A stretch of 8,244 nt of DNA, taken from positions 1 through 8,244 of the forward strand of contig RKSA01000208.1 of the NCBI GenBank assembly GCA_007571115.1, written 5' to 3'. The notes beneath the pieces were generated by a model. That model saw only the letters and a list, made by a program, of their open reading frames with translations, did no database searches and had not been told where the DNA came from. Each line of letters begins with the position of its first letter. The stretch's first letter is position 1. Shown here piece after piece: positions 7,565-8,244 of this stretch. Origin of the DNA: Gammaproteobacteria bacterium. Its GTDB lineage: Bacteria; Pseudomonadota; Gammaproteobacteria; Pseudomonadales; Pseudohongiellaceae. The translations under genes and the position numbers were made by a program.

Positions 7565-8244
7565 GTTGCGCCTCGTGTTCTGCCGAGGCGCCTGCGGTCG
7601 GGCAGGTGCTGGCCGCCGCCGGCTCGAAAGGCACCCTCGAGCGCGTGCCAGGTGAATTCCTGGGCGCGCTCCAGCGCGGTTCCGAGCTCGAGGCCAAGGG
7701 CGATGTTGCCGGCCACTGCGCTCGCCAGCGTGCAGCCCGAACCATGGTATTCGTGTTCCAGCCGAGACCAGCAAAATGTCACGGGCTTGCCGTTGTGCCG
7801 GTACCAGCGATTGTGTACTGCTGCGTCGAGTTCGTCGCCGCCGGTCAGCAGCACATTGCCGCAGCCTTCGCGCAACAGGGCCATCGCCGCCGCTTCTGGC
7901 GATTCCGCCGCTGGCGCCAATTGCAGCAATTCCTGCAAGTTCGGCATCGCCACGGTCATCAATGGCAGCAAGGCTTTGCGGCAGGCCGCCAGCGTTTCGG
8001 CGTTGCCGAATGCATGGCCGCCGCCAGCGGCATGGACTGGGTCCATGACCGCTGGAATGTCGCTGTGTCCGGCGAGCAGCTGGCGCAGCGACCCGATCAC
8101 GCCAACGCTGACGGGCAGGCCGGGCTTGAAGCAGCTCACGGGCGTGTCCGCGAGCAACTTGCGCGCCTGCTCGGCGATCAGCTCGGGCGCCACGGCAACC
8201 ATCCTCGTGGCATTGCGCGTATCCTGCACGGTCAATGCGGTGGC
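7561..8244 (-). CDS. thiD: Hydroxymethylpyrimidine/phosphomethylpyrimidine kinase ThiD (partial, 5' end outside window)
   Basis: ThiD is a ribokinase-fold enzyme that phosphorylates HMP and then HMP phosphate, supplying the pyrophosphate substrate for ThiE. The window holds the last 227 residues; about 50 N-terminal residues, including the GSDPSGGAG motif, lie beyond 8244. Visible residues begin with ATALTVQDT, the conserved segment after the first Rossmann unit, so an apparent TTG start at 8235 is really an internal leucine. Further motifs, numbered from the first visible residue: KPGL at 40-43; VMDPV at 66-70; AMPNLQEL at 99-106, where the usual TPN reads MPN; VLLTGGDE at 131-138; and the catalytic-loop HGSGCTLASA with Cys171. 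The last is the anion-hole and active cysteine motif of the family. The C-terminal tail GGGQHLPDR is typical of Pseudomonas-like ThiD. Its TGA overlaps the thiE ATG by four bases, so the two are an operon with coupled translation. Confidence 0.95.
   Translation of the reverse strand, partial: ATALTVQDTRNATRMVAVAPELIAEQARKLLADTPVSCFKPGLPVSVGVIGSLRQLLAGHSDIPAVMDPVHAAGGGHAFGNAETLAACRKALLPLMTVAMPNLQELLQLAPAAESPEAAAMALLREGCGNVLLTGGDELDAAVHNRWYRHNGKPVTFCWSRLEHEYHGSGCTLASAVAGNIALGLELGTALERAQEFTWHALEGAFRAGGGQHLPDRRRLGRTRGAT

Noticed and set aside
7561..8235. thiD taken as a complete gene with a TTG start at 8235
   Set aside because: The codons before it still read as conserved ThiD sequence (ATA before LTVQDT), and the N-terminal GSDPSGGAG motif is missing, so the gene starts outside the window.

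Overview
The window reads as ordinary chromosomal DNA from a gammaproteobacterium, about 60-65% G+C by eye. The placement rests on two things. The thiamine proteins have Pseudomonas-type motifs (ALTVQDT and YHGSGCTLASA in ThiD; IIGATCHA and YVAFGRFF in ThiE). The recombination genes are recC and recB, which are typical of that class. I cannot name a genus. All confident genes lie on the minus strand, so the order of transcription is from high to low coordinates.

Layout in the direction of transcription: (1) 8244-7561, the 3' part of thiD (HMP/HMP-P kinase), whose start lies outside the window. (2) 7564-6911, thiE (thiamine-phosphate synthase), overlapping thiD by an ATGA. (3) 6910-6733, a 178-base gap holding a tiny open frame with a good ribosome binding site and a signal-peptide-like sequence, plus a short inverted repeat. 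(4) 6732-3404, recC, whose reading frame shifts by one base at a run of five A (plus 4204-4208). Uncorrected, it is a 909-residue product ending at 4003 and a downstream remainder ending at 3404. Joined, it would be 1109 residues, a normal RecC length. (5) 3407-1, recB, overlapping recC by an ATGA and open without a stop to the window edge: 1135 residues seen, with the last part of the nuclease domain outside. recD would be expected next, beyond coordinate 1.

ThiD and ThiE act in consecutive steps: ThiD makes HMP pyrophosphate and ThiE couples it to the thiazole phosphate to give thiamine phosphate. RecB (3'-5' helicase and nuclease) and RecC (scaffold and Chi reader) form the RecBCD enzyme with RecD for double-strand break repair and degradation of foreign linear DNA. 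No function joins the two pairs; they are simply neighbours on one strand.

I found no mobile element, CRISPR array, RNA gene or clearly new system. The points most worth checking are the recC frameshift, the altered Chi-contact residues of RecC and the small open frame in the gap. The long plus-strand open frames opposite recB and recC are shadows of these GC-rich genes.
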